64,000 nt of DNA, taken from DASRWI01 sp035654655 (GTDB lineage: Bacteria > Bacteroidota > Ignavibacteria > Ignavibacteriales > Ignavibacteriaceae). Shown piece after piece: positions 28,036 to 36,432 of the stretch. The number at the start of each line of letters is the position of its first letter. Position 1 is the stretch's first letter. The stretch spans positions 221,334-285,333 of the forward strand of contig DASRWI010000030.1 of the NCBI GenBank assembly GCA_035654655.1. The letters are read 5' to 3'. The position numbers and the translations under genes were made by a program. The notes below the pieces were generated by a model. The model was not told where the DNA came from, ran no database searches, and saw only the letters and a list, made by a program, of their open reading frames with translations.

Positions 28036-28788
28036 CTATCCGCAAAGTACTGAACCACCATTTACATTAAGTATTTCACCTGTAATGTGGCGGGCTAAAT
28101 CTGAAGCTAAGAATAGTACAGGTCCTGCGATATCTTCAGCTGTAGCAATTCTTCTAATTGGAATTCCATCAATTACTTCTACTTTATATCCTTCATCTTC
28201 AAAAACCCAATTACTCATATCAGTTAATACCCAACCAGGTGCAACACTATTAACATTGATGTTATACTCTCCAAGTTCTGAGGCCATTGCTTTGGTAAAA
28301 GAAATCATTGCTCCTTTTGAAGCTGCATAATCTGAATGAAAAGCTTCTCCTCGTTGTCCAGCTGTAGAAGAAACATTAATAATTTTGCCATCTCTTTTCT
28401 TTTTCATTATCTCTGCAGCCTTTTTTGTAAAGAGGAAAGTGGATGTCATATTCACAGTCATAGTTTCTTCCCACATATTAAGGGAAAGTTTATCTATTGA
28501 ATCACCTTTCCAAATACCTGCATTATTTACAAGTATATCAATGTCTTTCAATTGTTCAAAGATTTTATCAATGTTTTCTTCCATATTGAGCTTGTCATTC
28601 AAATCAATCTGAAATGAAGCCCAGTAATTGCTGCCTATTTGTTTAGCAACTTCATCCGCAGCTTTTCTATCTTTATTATAAGTAAATGCAACCTTGGCAT
28701 TAGCTTGAGCAAATAATTTACAACAAGCAGCTCCTATACCTCTTGAGCCACCTGTTATTAATACAATTTTATTTTCTAAATTTATCAT
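28036..28788 (-). CDS. Short-chain dehydrogenase/reductase, FabG-like
   Basis: A 250-residue classical SDR. It has the TGGSRGIG cofactor loop (about residues 12-19), NNAG at 88-91, and the catalytic triad S141, Y154 and K158 (YAASKG). The closest family is 3-oxoacyl-ACP reductase (FabG), but isolated SDRs often have other substrates. It starts 2 bp after truA on the same strand and converges with the YCF48 gene. Confidence 0.87.
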   Translation of the reverse strand: MINLENKIVLITGGSRGIGAACCKLFAQANAKVAFTYNKDRKAADEVAKQIGSNYWASFQIDLNDKLNMEENIDKIFEQLKDIDILVNNAGIWKGDSIDKLSLNMWEETMTVNMTSTFLFTKKAAEIMKKKRDGKIINVSSTAGQRGEAFHSDYAASKGAMISFTKAMASELGEYNINVNSVAPGWVLTDMSNWVFEDEGYKVEVIDGIPIRRIATAEDIAGPVLFLASDLARHITGEILNVNGGSVLCG

Positions 28789-28790
28789 AA

Positions 28791-29522
28791 TTAATATTTA
28801 ATTTTGTATAAGAATAAACCTTTTGAAGGCACAGCTTCACCAGATAAATCTCTATCTTTTGCTTCAAAAATATTTTTAATTTCAGAAGGGGAGATGAAGT
28901 TGTTGTTTAAGGCTAATATTGTTCCCGTTATTGTTCTAACCATGCTATGCAAGAATCTATCAGCTTCAATGAAAAAGATAATTAATTCTTTTGTTTCCTT
29001 CCAATGAACATTATAGACATTGCATATTTTATTTTGAGTCTCAGTATTCTTCCTGCAGAAAGATGTAAAATCTTTTGAACCCAAAAAATATTTACTATTT
29101 TGATTTAAAGAATCTACATCAAAGTTCATATTTACCCTTATCATTGTAGAATATTTATAGTAAAAAGGACTTTTAATTTTACTGAATAAATAAATATAAG
29201 ACCTTTTTTTTGCGTCAAATCTTGAATGGAAATCTTCGTCTACTTCAGACATATCTTTTATGGAAATATCTTTTGGAAGGATACTATTTAGCTGAAATTT
29301 AAATTTATAAATATCTAAAGGATGTTCTATTCTGAAATTCGCTATTTGTCCTAATGCGTGTACTCCACTATCAGTTCTTCCTGAGCCTATTAAATTTATT
29401 TTTACTTTGGTAAGCAATTCTAAAGCTTCAGTTATTTTGCTTTGAATAGAAACTGAATTATCCTGAATTTGCCATCCCGAATAATTAGTCCCATCATATT
29501 GGATTAATAACTTATAATTCAT
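28791..29522 (-). CDS. truA: tRNA pseudouridine synthase A
   Basis: A 243-residue TruA. It starts with the RNA-binding strand YKLLIQYDGTNYSGWQIQ and has the catalytic motif GRTDSGVHALGQ (Asp51), then SFCRKNTE and FLHSMVRTITG in the C-terminal half. It converts uridines 38-40 of the tRNA anticodon arm to pseudouridine. It begins 2 bp after the M16 gene upstream, consistent with an operon. Confidence 0.95.
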   Translation of the reverse strand: MNYKLLIQYDGTNYSGWQIQDNSVSIQSKITEALELLTKVKINLIGSGRTDSGVHALGQIANFRIEHPLDIYKFKFQLNSILPKDISIKDMSEVDEDFHSRFDAKKRSYIYLFSKIKSPFYYKYSTMIRVNMNFDVDSLNQNSKYFLGSKDFTSFCRKNTETQNKICNVYNVHWKETKELIIFFIEADRFLHSMVRTITGTILALNNNFISPSEIKNIFEAKDRDLSGEAVPSKGLFLYKIKY

Positions 29523-29524
29523 TA

Positions 29525-30898
29525 TTAATTTTTAATTATCGGTTCACCTTTGCTGTCAACTTCAATAACTTCTGCAAAGTTTAATTCTTTTAATTGAGGA
29601 ATCATCTTTTCTTTGTCACCAACAAGTATTATGATGCAGTTATCAGGAGTAATATGCTCCTCAGCTGCCTTCTTCACATCAACTAATGAGACTTTTTTAA
29701 TATTGCTTACATAATTATAAATGTCATCAACAGTAAGGTCTGAGGTTACTAAACGATTTAATGCGGAAACTATTTGTCTGATATTTTCAAAATTGGAAGG
29801 GTATTTTCTAATTAAAGATGATTTAGCAAAATCAAGTTCATCTTCGGAAACACCTTTTTTAATTTCATTTAATTCGTAAAAAATTTCTTTAACTGCATTT
29901 GCAGTGTTCTCAATATTAACAGAAGTGGAAACAAAGAACATTCCTACATCTTTCAAATAGCTGAATGTAGAAAATGCTCCATAAGTATATCCTTTATTTT
30001 CACGTAAATTTAAGTTTATTCTGCTGGAGAATTGTCCACCAAGTATAAGGTTCAAAATTAATTTTGAAAAGTAATTATTTTTATTTCTTTTTTCAGTTAG
30101 ATAACCAATTCTTAATTCAGTTTGTACAGTATCGGGTTTATGGAAAAAATAAATTTTCTGTTCCTGCGTTAAGGATATATCAAACTTAGGTAAAGTATTA
30201 AATTCATTCCCTTGCCAGGAGCCAAAATATTTTTCAATGTATAATTTTAATTCATCTCCTGTTATGTTACCAGCAACTAAGATGTGAAGTTTTTTTGTTA
30301 AGAAGTTATTACGATAATAGTTTACAATGTCATTAATAGTTATGTTTATAATATCTTCTTCATATCCTATAACTGGGAAAGCATAAGGATGATTTTTCTT
30401 AAACAACAAATAATCAAAAATATTATTTGCTATTTCTTCGCCATCATCTTTTAATTGAATTAACCTTGTTAAAATTTTTCTTTTTTCCCTTTCAAAATCA
30501 TTAACATCAAGACGTGGTTCATTTATTATGGTACATAACAGCTCTAAAGTTTTTTCAAAATTTTCTTTTATTGACCTGCATCCTATATAAATAGCATCAT
30601 TGCTGCAGCTTGAATCAAAGCTGGAACCAAGTAATTCAAATTCATCGCTTAATTCCAAAGCATTAAATTTACCTGCACCTTCATCGAGCATCATTGTAAA
30701 AAGATTAACCAATCCTTTTTTACCATCTGGGTCTAAGCGGCTTCCACCTTCAAATATAGCACTCAATCTTATTATTGGCAGATTATGTCTTTCAACGTAA
30801 AAAACCTTAATATTATTAAGCTCGAAGGATTCAATTTTTGGAATCTCAAAATCAATTTCTTCAGTTGTCAAAGGTCTTATAGATCTATCTAAAGCCAT
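29525..30898 (-). CDS. M16 peptidase-family protein, non-catalytic subunit
   Basis: A 457-residue insulinase-fold protein. The zinc motif HxxEH is absent: at the aligned place the sequence reads GLVNLFTMMLDEG (N65, T68, M69 replacing the two His and the Glu). The C-terminal half keeps the R/Y-type substrate-binding region (NKGYTYGAFSTF). This matches the inactive subunit of heterodimeric bacterial M16 proteases, whose active partner is encoded 8 bp upstream. No signal peptide is visible, so the location is not clear. Confidence 0.87.
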   Translation of the reverse strand: MALDRSIRPLTTEEIDFEIPKIESFELNNIKVFYVERHNLPIIRLSAIFEGGSRLDPDGKKGLVNLFTMMLDEGAGKFNALELSDEFELLGSSFDSSCSNDAIYIGCRSIKENFEKTLELLCTIINEPRLDVNDFEREKRKILTRLIQLKDDGEEIANNIFDYLLFKKNHPYAFPVIGYEEDIINITINDIVNYYRNNFLTKKLHILVAGNITGDELKLYIEKYFGSWQGNEFNTLPKFDISLTQEQKIYFFHKPDTVQTELRIGYLTEKRNKNNYFSKLILNLILGGQFSSRINLNLRENKGYTYGAFSTFSYLKDVGMFFVSTSVNIENTANAVKEIFYELNEIKKGVSEDELDFAKSSLIRKYPSNFENIRQIVSALNRLVTSDLTVDDIYNYVSNIKKVSLVDVKKAAEEHITPDNCIIILVGDKEKMIPQLKELNFAEVIEVDSKGEPIIKN

Positions 30899-30906
30899 TA
30901 TTCAGT

Positions 30907-32181
30907 TTAATCCTTATTATTAGGCAAAATTTGCAGTTCTATATAATCTTCAGTTAAATATTTTTGAGCAACTTTTTGTATATCCTCTTCTGTCACTTCA
31001 GCATATCTATTAAGGTCAAAATTAAAGGAGTTTGGCTCATTTAAAAAGAAGTTATAATAATTCAATTGATCTGCTAAAGAATCGATGTTTTGTAAAGAGT
31101 AAATGAAACTTGACCTGATACCATTTTTTGATTTTAATAAAACCTGAGGTTCAGGTTTTATTTCTTTTACATTATTTAAAATATTAAATATCTCTGCTTT
31201 AATGGTTGAAAGCCTAACACCAGGTTTTGCAGTAGCAGATATCATAAAGTGTCCGGCATACTTACCGGAGAACTGGAAAACAGTTATATCCTGAGCAAGT
31301 TCTTTATCATATACAATTTCTTTGTAAAGCTTAGAACTTTTTGAACCCGAAAGAACATCAGCAAGTAAATCAAGTTTAGCATCATCAACTGTAAATATTT
31401 TTGTTGTGGGCCATGCAAGATATAACCTTTCAAGTTGAACATTTTCTCTATGCTCTATAAGTTTATATTTAATGTCATAGGAAGTTCTGTAATTTAACTC
31501 GATTGTTCTTTTATGAGATGGAAGGTCACCAAAATAAGTATTAACTAAATCTTTAATTCTATTGGTTTCAAAATCACCAGCAATAACCATTGCTGCATTA
31601 GAAGGGGAATAGTATTTTTTAAAAAAATCATTTACATCTTCCAATTCATAGTTTTTAATATCATTGAGATATCCAATTGTCGGCCAGCTATAAGGGTGCA
31701 TTTCAGGGTAAACATTTTTTAGAATAATTTCCCAAGCAAGACCATAAGGTTGATTGTCATATCTTTCTAATCTTTCATTAGAAACTACTTCTTTTTGATT
31801 AGAGAGTTTTTCCTGAGTTAAAGAGGGAAGCATAAAACCCATTCTGTCAGATTCAAGCCAGAGGGTCAAATCAAGAAAATTCGAAGGTACTTTCTCATAA
31901 TAGTTTGTTCTATCAAATGAAGTAGAGCCATTTAGATTTCCACCGGCTTCCTGAATATATTTGAAGTGCATTTCTTTAGGAACATTAAGGGAACCTTGAA
32001 ACATCATATGTTCAAATAAATGTGCAAGACCAGTTTTATTTTTTACTTCATTGGAAGAGCCGACTTTATACCAAATATTTAAAGCAACTAAAGGTACATT
32101 CTTACTTTTATAAAGAATAACTTCTAAACCATTATTTAGTTTATATTTTTCATATTCTATATTTAATAAATTCATATTCAA
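30907..32181 (-). CDS. M16 zinc metallopeptidase, catalytic subunit
   Basis: A 424-residue insulinase-fold protease with the inverted zinc motif HLFEH (H54, E57, H58) and the downstream Glu region VVSNERLERYDN. It probably pairs with the inactive homologue encoded next. Its first codon overlaps the stop of lepB by four bases (ATGA type), so translation is coupled to the signal peptidase. The substrate is unknown; M16 enzymes degrade peptides, including signal peptides in organelles, which makes the lepB linkage suggestive. Confidence 0.9.
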   Translation of the reverse strand: MNMNLLNIEYEKYKLNNGLEVILYKSKNVPLVALNIWYKVGSSNEVKNKTGLAHLFEHMMFQGSLNVPKEMHFKYIQEAGGNLNGSTSFDRTNYYEKVPSNFLDLTLWLESDRMGFMLPSLTQEKLSNQKEVVSNERLERYDNQPYGLAWEIILKNVYPEMHPYSWPTIGYLNDIKNYELEDVNDFFKKYYSPSNAAMVIAGDFETNRIKDLVNTYFGDLPSHKRTIELNYRTSYDIKYKLIEHRENVQLERLYLAWPTTKIFTVDDAKLDLLADVLSGSKSSKLYKEIVYDKELAQDITVFQFSGKYAGHFMISATAKPGVRLSTIKAEIFNILNNVKEIKPEPQVLLKSKNGIRSSFIYSLQNIDSLADQLNYYNFFLNEPNSFNFDLNRYAEVTEEDIQKVAQKYLTEDYIELQILPNNKD

Positions 32182-33113
32182 TTTAATAATTTCAAAACCC
32201 TATCTAATCTTACAGATGCTAATAGTTTAAAAATTTGTGTAAACGGTATATCTCTGTCCCACGAGAATAAAGTAATAAAAGCTTGTCCAACAACCATATC
32301 TCTTGGAACAAAACCCCAAAAACGGCTATCCAAGCTGTCATCTCTATTATCACCCATCATAAAATAATAATCTTTTTTAAAGGTATAGCTTGTTACAGGC
32401 TTTCCCTCAATAGTAACTTGGTTATTTACAACATCTACAACTTTTTTTCCATATTCCCTGTCAATAATTATTTCCCATTGGTCTATATTGTTTACATTTA
32501 ACTCAATTGTTTCTCCTTTTTTCGGGACTTTTAATGGACCATAATTGTCTTCATTCCAAATCATACCTTTGGGGAATATTCTTGGTTCAGGTATCCCTTT
32601 AGGAACTGTATAAGGTTTTCTATATTGAATATGGGGTGGAACCCAGAACTGTTTTCCATTTACATAAACAACTTTATCAATTATCTGAATTACATCTCCG
32701 GGCATTCCAATTAACCTTTTAACATAGTTAACATTCAATTCTGAAGCCTTAAGTTGGTCTCTATCTCCCGGGTATTCAAAAACTACTATATCCTTTGGTC
32801 TTGGTTCTCTTAATGCAGGTAGAGTAAAATAAGGTATTTCTACTTGAGTAAATGGAATATACTTAGGTGAGGAAGAGCCATAAATAAATTTATTTACCAG
32901 TACAAAATCTCCTACAAGGATTGTATCTTCCATTGAACCGGTAGGGATTCTCGTGTTTTGAATTATAAAAGTAATTATAAAAAAAGCTGCAATACCGGCA
33001 AAAAGCAAAGACTCTAAAAAGTCTTTAAATTTTTGTTTTGGTGTTTTAACTATTTTTAATTCTTCTTCGGTTTTTATTCCAAAAAATCTTCTTACGTGAT
33101 CTTTAAAAGCCAA
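32178..33113 (-). CDS. lepB: Signal peptidase I
   Basis: A 311-residue type I signal peptidase with one N-terminal membrane segment (about 34-51). Catalytic Ser60 is in RIPTGSMEDT and Lys131 in YVKRLIGMPGD; box E is GDNRDDSLDSRFWG. It removes signal peptides from exported proteins on the periplasmic side of the inner membrane. The insert between the boxes (about residues 140-245) is long, which is usual in Bacteroidota. It overlaps the M16 gene by four bases. Confidence 0.95.
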   Translation of the reverse strand: MAFKDHVRRFFGIKTEEELKIVKTPKQKFKDFLESLLFAGIAAFFIITFIIQNTRIPTGSMEDTILVGDFVLVNKFIYGSSSPKYIPFTQVEIPYFTLPALREPRPKDIVVFEYPGDRDQLKASELNVNYVKRLIGMPGDVIQIIDKVVYVNGKQFWVPPHIQYRKPYTVPKGIPEPRIFPKGMIWNEDNYGPLKVPKKGETIELNVNNIDQWEIIIDREYGKKVVDVVNNQVTIEGKPVTSYTFKKDYYFMMGDNRDDSLDSRFWGFVPRDMVVGQAFITLFSWDRDIPFTQIFKLLASVRLDRVLKLLN

Positions 33114-33126
33114 AGTGTTAACTCCT

Positions 33127-34575
33127 TTAACTATGTTTAATTAAATTTAATTTATTCTTTAAAATTTCATTCACTAATTGAGGATTAGCTTTTCCTTTGC
33201 TTTCCTTCATTACCTTACCAACAAAGAAACCGAGAACCTTCTCTTTTCCTGTTCTATATTGCATAACTTCGTTTGGATAAGCTTCTAATATACTTTCTAT
33301 CAAAACAGCTATTTCATCAGGATTATTCAATTGAACTAAATTATATTCTTTAATTATTTCTTCAGGTTCTTTATTATTCTTAAGCATAAAATCAAAAACA
33401 TCTTTAGCAATTTTGCTGCTAATTTTTCCTTCATTTATAAAATCAATTAATTTCCCAATACTTTTAGCAGGAATTATAAATTCATTAATTGAAATTTTAT
33501 TTTCGTTCAAATATCCTGAAATATTAACCATTAGCCAATTTGAAGCTGATTTATAATCTTTAGTATAACTGATAATACTTTCATAATAATCAGCAATGGG
33601 TTTTGAAGATGTTAAAATTCCAGCATCATATTCAGGTATTTTAAAGTCATTTATAAATCTTTCATATTTAACATCCGGAAGTTCAGGAAGTAAATCAAAT
33701 ATTTCTTTTTTCCATTCCTCGCTAATAAATAGGGGAGGAAGGTCAGGTTCAGGAAAGTATTTATAATCATGAGCTTCCTCTTTACTTCTCATTGAAACAG
33801 CTTCCTGCAAGTCATCATTCCATAATAATGTTTCCTGAGTAATCGAGTATCCATCATCGACTAAATCAATTTGTCTTTCGATTTCCCAGGTTAATGCTCT
33901 CTCCACATTCCTGAATGAATTTAGATTCTTTATTTCTGTTTTGGTTCCTAATTTTTTTTCACCGGATTTTCTAATAGATACATTAGCATCACATCTTAAC
34001 GAGCCTTCTTCCATATTCCCATCGCAAATACCTAAATACTGAACAATCTGCTTAATCTTTTTTAAATACTGATAAGCTTCATCAGGTGAACGTAAGTCAG
34101 GTTCACTTACAATTTCAATTAAAGGAATTCCACAACGATTAGCATCCAAATAAGAGCTATTATTACTTCCGTGTATTAACTTACCGGCATCTTCTTCTAA
34201 ATGAATTCTTGTTAATCTAATTTTTTTATTTTCGTTATTCTTACCTTTAATAGTAATAAAACCCTCTTCGCAAACAGGAAGTTCATATTGGGAAATTTGA
34301 TAACCCTTTGGCAAATCAGGATAAAAGTAACTTTTTCTTGCAAAATAAGAATTCTGGTTTATTCTGCAATTTACTGCTAATCCCATTTTAATAATGTATT
34401 CAACAGCTATTTTATTTAATACAGGTAAAACTCCGGGGTGACCTAAACAAATAGGACAAATATTTACATTAGGTTCTTTTATAAATGCAGTAGAACAGCC
34501 GCAAAAAATTTTTGTTTTTGTTGAAAGCTGAGCATGTACTTCTAATCCTATTACAGCCTCGTATTTGTGGTCCAT
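33127..34575 (-). CDS. gatB: Asp-tRNA(Asn)/Glu-tRNA(Gln) amidotransferase subunit B
   Basis: A 482-residue GatB beginning MDHKYEAVIGLEVHAQL. It has the zinc-binding pair CGCS ... NICPICLGHPG, then SYFYPDLPKGYQISQYE, and the C-terminal GatB/YqeY domain with the tRNA-binding tail. It converts mischarged Glu-tRNA(Gln) or Asp-tRNA(Asn) with GatA and GatC, which are not in the window. An open frame extends back to 34662, but the extension is unlike GatB, and a TATATTTG -7 match lies inside it, so 34575 is the start I support. AGGAAA precedes the ATG. Confidence 0.95.
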   Translation of the reverse strand: MDHKYEAVIGLEVHAQLSTKTKIFCGCSTAFIKEPNVNICPICLGHPGVLPVLNKIAVEYIIKMGLAVNCRINQNSYFARKSYFYPDLPKGYQISQYELPVCEEGFITIKGKNNENKKIRLTRIHLEEDAGKLIHGSNNSSYLDANRCGIPLIEIVSEPDLRSPDEAYQYLKKIKQIVQYLGICDGNMEEGSLRCDANVSIRKSGEKKLGTKTEIKNLNSFRNVERALTWEIERQIDLVDDGYSITQETLLWNDDLQEAVSMRSKEEAHDYKYFPEPDLPPLFISEEWKKEIFDLLPELPDVKYERFINDFKIPEYDAGILTSSKPIADYYESIISYTKDYKSASNWLMVNISGYLNENKISINEFIIPAKSIGKLIDFINEGKISSKIAKDVFDFMLKNNKEPEEIIKEYNLVQLNNPDEIAVLIESILEAYPNEVMQYRTGKEKVLGFFVGKVMKESKGKANPQLVNEILKNKLNLIKHS

Positions 34576-34597
34576 TTTCCTATAATTAAATGATTTA

Positions 34598-34605
34598 CAA
34601 ATATA
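34598..34605 (-). promoter_or_regulatory. Possible -7 element of gatB
   Basis: Read on the minus strand this is TATATTTG, an exact match to TAnnTTTG, 22 bases before the gatB ATG at 34575. The -33 region (around 34624-34628) reads TTTCG, only a partial match. It supports the shorter gatB start. Confidence 0.42.
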
Positions 34606-34790
34606 AAAAAGTATGCCTATTTGCGAAACATAAAGAAAATTCTTTAAAGGAAGCTTCTTCAAATTAAGCGATATTAAGAGAACCTACAATAAATGTTTTA
34701 TAAAGTGCTCTCTATCCTGATAGATGGAATTTTGAGCTTATGGTAACTTTGTATTACAGATTAATTACTTTTTTTTAATTAAATATATTA

Positions 34791-34798
34791 TAGATTTG
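34791..34798 (+). promoter_or_regulatory. Possible -7 element of the lipoprotein gene
   Basis: TAGATTTG matches TAnnTTTG exactly, 23 bases before the ATG at 34822. The -33 region is a T-run (34769-34776) rather than TTG. The preceding stretch, from 34606, contains nothing else I can recognise. Confidence 0.38.
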
Positions 34799-34821
34799 TT
34801 GTAAATGAACTTGGGATTATT

Positions 34822-35235
34822 ATGAATAAATATTTTCCATTAGTAATTATTATTTTTTCTTTACTATTTCTTCAATGTCGGGAAGATATTGTAGCTCCGG
34901 GAAATGCTGCGGGCGTTATAAATGAGCCGGTAATACAAAAAACCCGGAACTCTTATACATTTCTTATAAATGCACAAAATTTTACAATAGATCTTTCAGA
35001 CTTTCTATCTTTCAATAATACAAAAGTCAGTCTTCTTTTGGATATCGAGGACTATGAAACAGGAACAAGTATTGTAAATGTTCTTAATCAAAAGAAAGAT
35101 GTTATTTTTTCTAAAGTTGCTTCTGATAATATAAATAATCTTTATGAGAGACTTGATGGTAATGTACCAGGCTCTTTGCTCTTTAAGTTTGAAAATTTTA
35201 CAGGGAAGCTACGATTGGAAATAATAAGCTTATGA
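34822..35235 (+). CDS. Small putative lipoprotein
   Basis: A 137-residue protein with a hydrophobic signal and a lipobox-like LFLQC (Cys about residue 19). The rest is a beta-rich domain without recognisable motifs (YTFLINAQNFTIDLSDF ... GKLRLEIISL). It is probably anchored in the envelope. It is 65 bp upstream of corA on the same strand. Unknown function. Confidence 0.58.
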   Translation: MNKYFPLVIIIFSLLFLQCREDIVAPGNAAGVINEPVIQKTRNSYTFLINAQNFTIDLSDFLSFNNTKVSLLLDIEDYETGTSIVNVLNQKKDVIFSKVASDNINNLYERLDGNVPGSLLFKFENFTGKLRLEIISL

Positions 35236-35300
35236 TAAATATAAATCTATTCTTTCTAGTTTTTTTTATTATTTTTACAAAAAACTATTGGAGAATTTGA

Positions 35301-36371
35301 TTGATTCATCACGATACTAAGCAAAGAGGACAATCCCCCGGAACCCTAACCTTCACAGGTAAACAAAAAGTTGATAGAACTAAAATCTCAGTATTCGATT
35401 ATAATGATAACTCTTATGTAGAAAAAGAAATTACCTCCCTTGATGACCTAAAAGAATTAAAATTTGACAATAAAATTACATGGATAAATATTACCGGACT
35501 ACATGATATAAATGCTTTAGAAAAAGTTGGCAGAGTGTTCAACATACATCCTTTGGTCTTAGAAGATATTTTAAATATAACCCAATTTCCGAAAATTGAA
35601 AATTATGATGATTATTTATTTGTTGTTGCTAAAATGATTGACCTTAGCCCTGTAAAATCTATAAATATTGAACAAGTTAGTTTTATATTAAGTAAAAATT
35701 ATCTTATATCTTTTCAGGAAGATGAACAAGATGTATTTGATATCATAAGAGAAAGAATAAGAAAGAATCTTGGAAGAATAAGAAAGCTTGGTACTGATTA
35801 TTTAATGTATCGTTTACTGGATGCAATAGTAGATAATTATTTTTTCATATTAGAAAATTTTGATGATAGAATCGACAAGCTTGAAGATAAAGTATTACTA
35901 AATCCTGATCACGTTGATATCAATTCAATATACATTGTTAGAAAAGAAATAATGAATTTACGAAGAGCCATTATGCCTATGAGGGATATGATGTATTCAG
36001 TTGAAAAAGAAAAAGACCGGCATATAACTAAAAGTACATACTTCTTTTTCAGAGATCTTAATGACCACTTGAATCAAATTTTTGATTCTCTAGAGAGTTA
36101 CCGTGAAATGATAAATCAATTAGTTGAACTATATATTTCCAATTCAAGCCATAAGTTGAATGAAGTAATAAAATTACTAACAATCATTTCAACAATTTTT
36201 ATTCCTTTAACATTTATTGTAGGTGTTTATGGAATGAACTTTAATACAAAAATTAGCCCGTTCAATATGCCTGAGTTAAACTGGTATTGGGGTTATCCTG
36301 CAATAATGGTTTTCATGTTGGCAATAGGGGTAGGTTTAATATTCTTTTTCAAAAGAAAAAAATGGATGTAA
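35301..36371 (+). CDS. corA: CorA-type magnesium/cobalt transporter
   Basis: A 356-residue CorA. It has a large N-terminal cytoplasmic domain (HPLVLEDILNITQFPKIE is typical), a long stalk helix, and two C-terminal membrane helices with the pore signature YGMNFN between them. It forms a pentameric divalent-cation channel in the inner membrane. The start is a TTG: GGAG at 35290-35293 lies seven bases before it and no ATG precedes conserved sequence. A bidirectional terminator follows. Confidence 0.93.
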   Translation: MIHHDTKQRGQSPGTLTFTGKQKVDRTKISVFDYNDNSYVEKEITSLDDLKELKFDNKITWINITGLHDINALEKVGRVFNIHPLVLEDILNITQFPKIENYDDYLFVVAKMIDLSPVKSINIEQVSFILSKNYLISFQEDEQDVFDIIRERIRKNLGRIRKLGTDYLMYRLLDAIVDNYFFILENFDDRIDKLEDKVLLNPDHVDINSIYIVRKEIMNLRRAIMPMRDMMYSVEKEKDRHITKSTYFFFRDLNDHLNQIFDSLESYREMINQLVELYISNSSHKLNEVIKLLTIISTIFIPLTFIVGVYGMNFNTKISPFNMPELNWYWGYPAIMVFMLAIGVGLIFFFKRKKWM

Positions 36372-36383
36372 ATATTTATGCAT

Positions 36384-36415
36384 AAAAAATGCCGCTTTGT
36401 TCAAGCGGCATTTTT
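36384..36415. terminator. Bidirectional intrinsic terminator between corA and the YCF48 gene
   Basis: ATGCCGCTT pairs with AAGCGGCAT around a short GTTC-type loop. An A-run lies on the left and a T-run on the right, so the hairpin can end transcription from both convergent genes. Confidence 0.9.
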
Positions 36416-36432
36416 GTGTAAGTAAAAAAATA

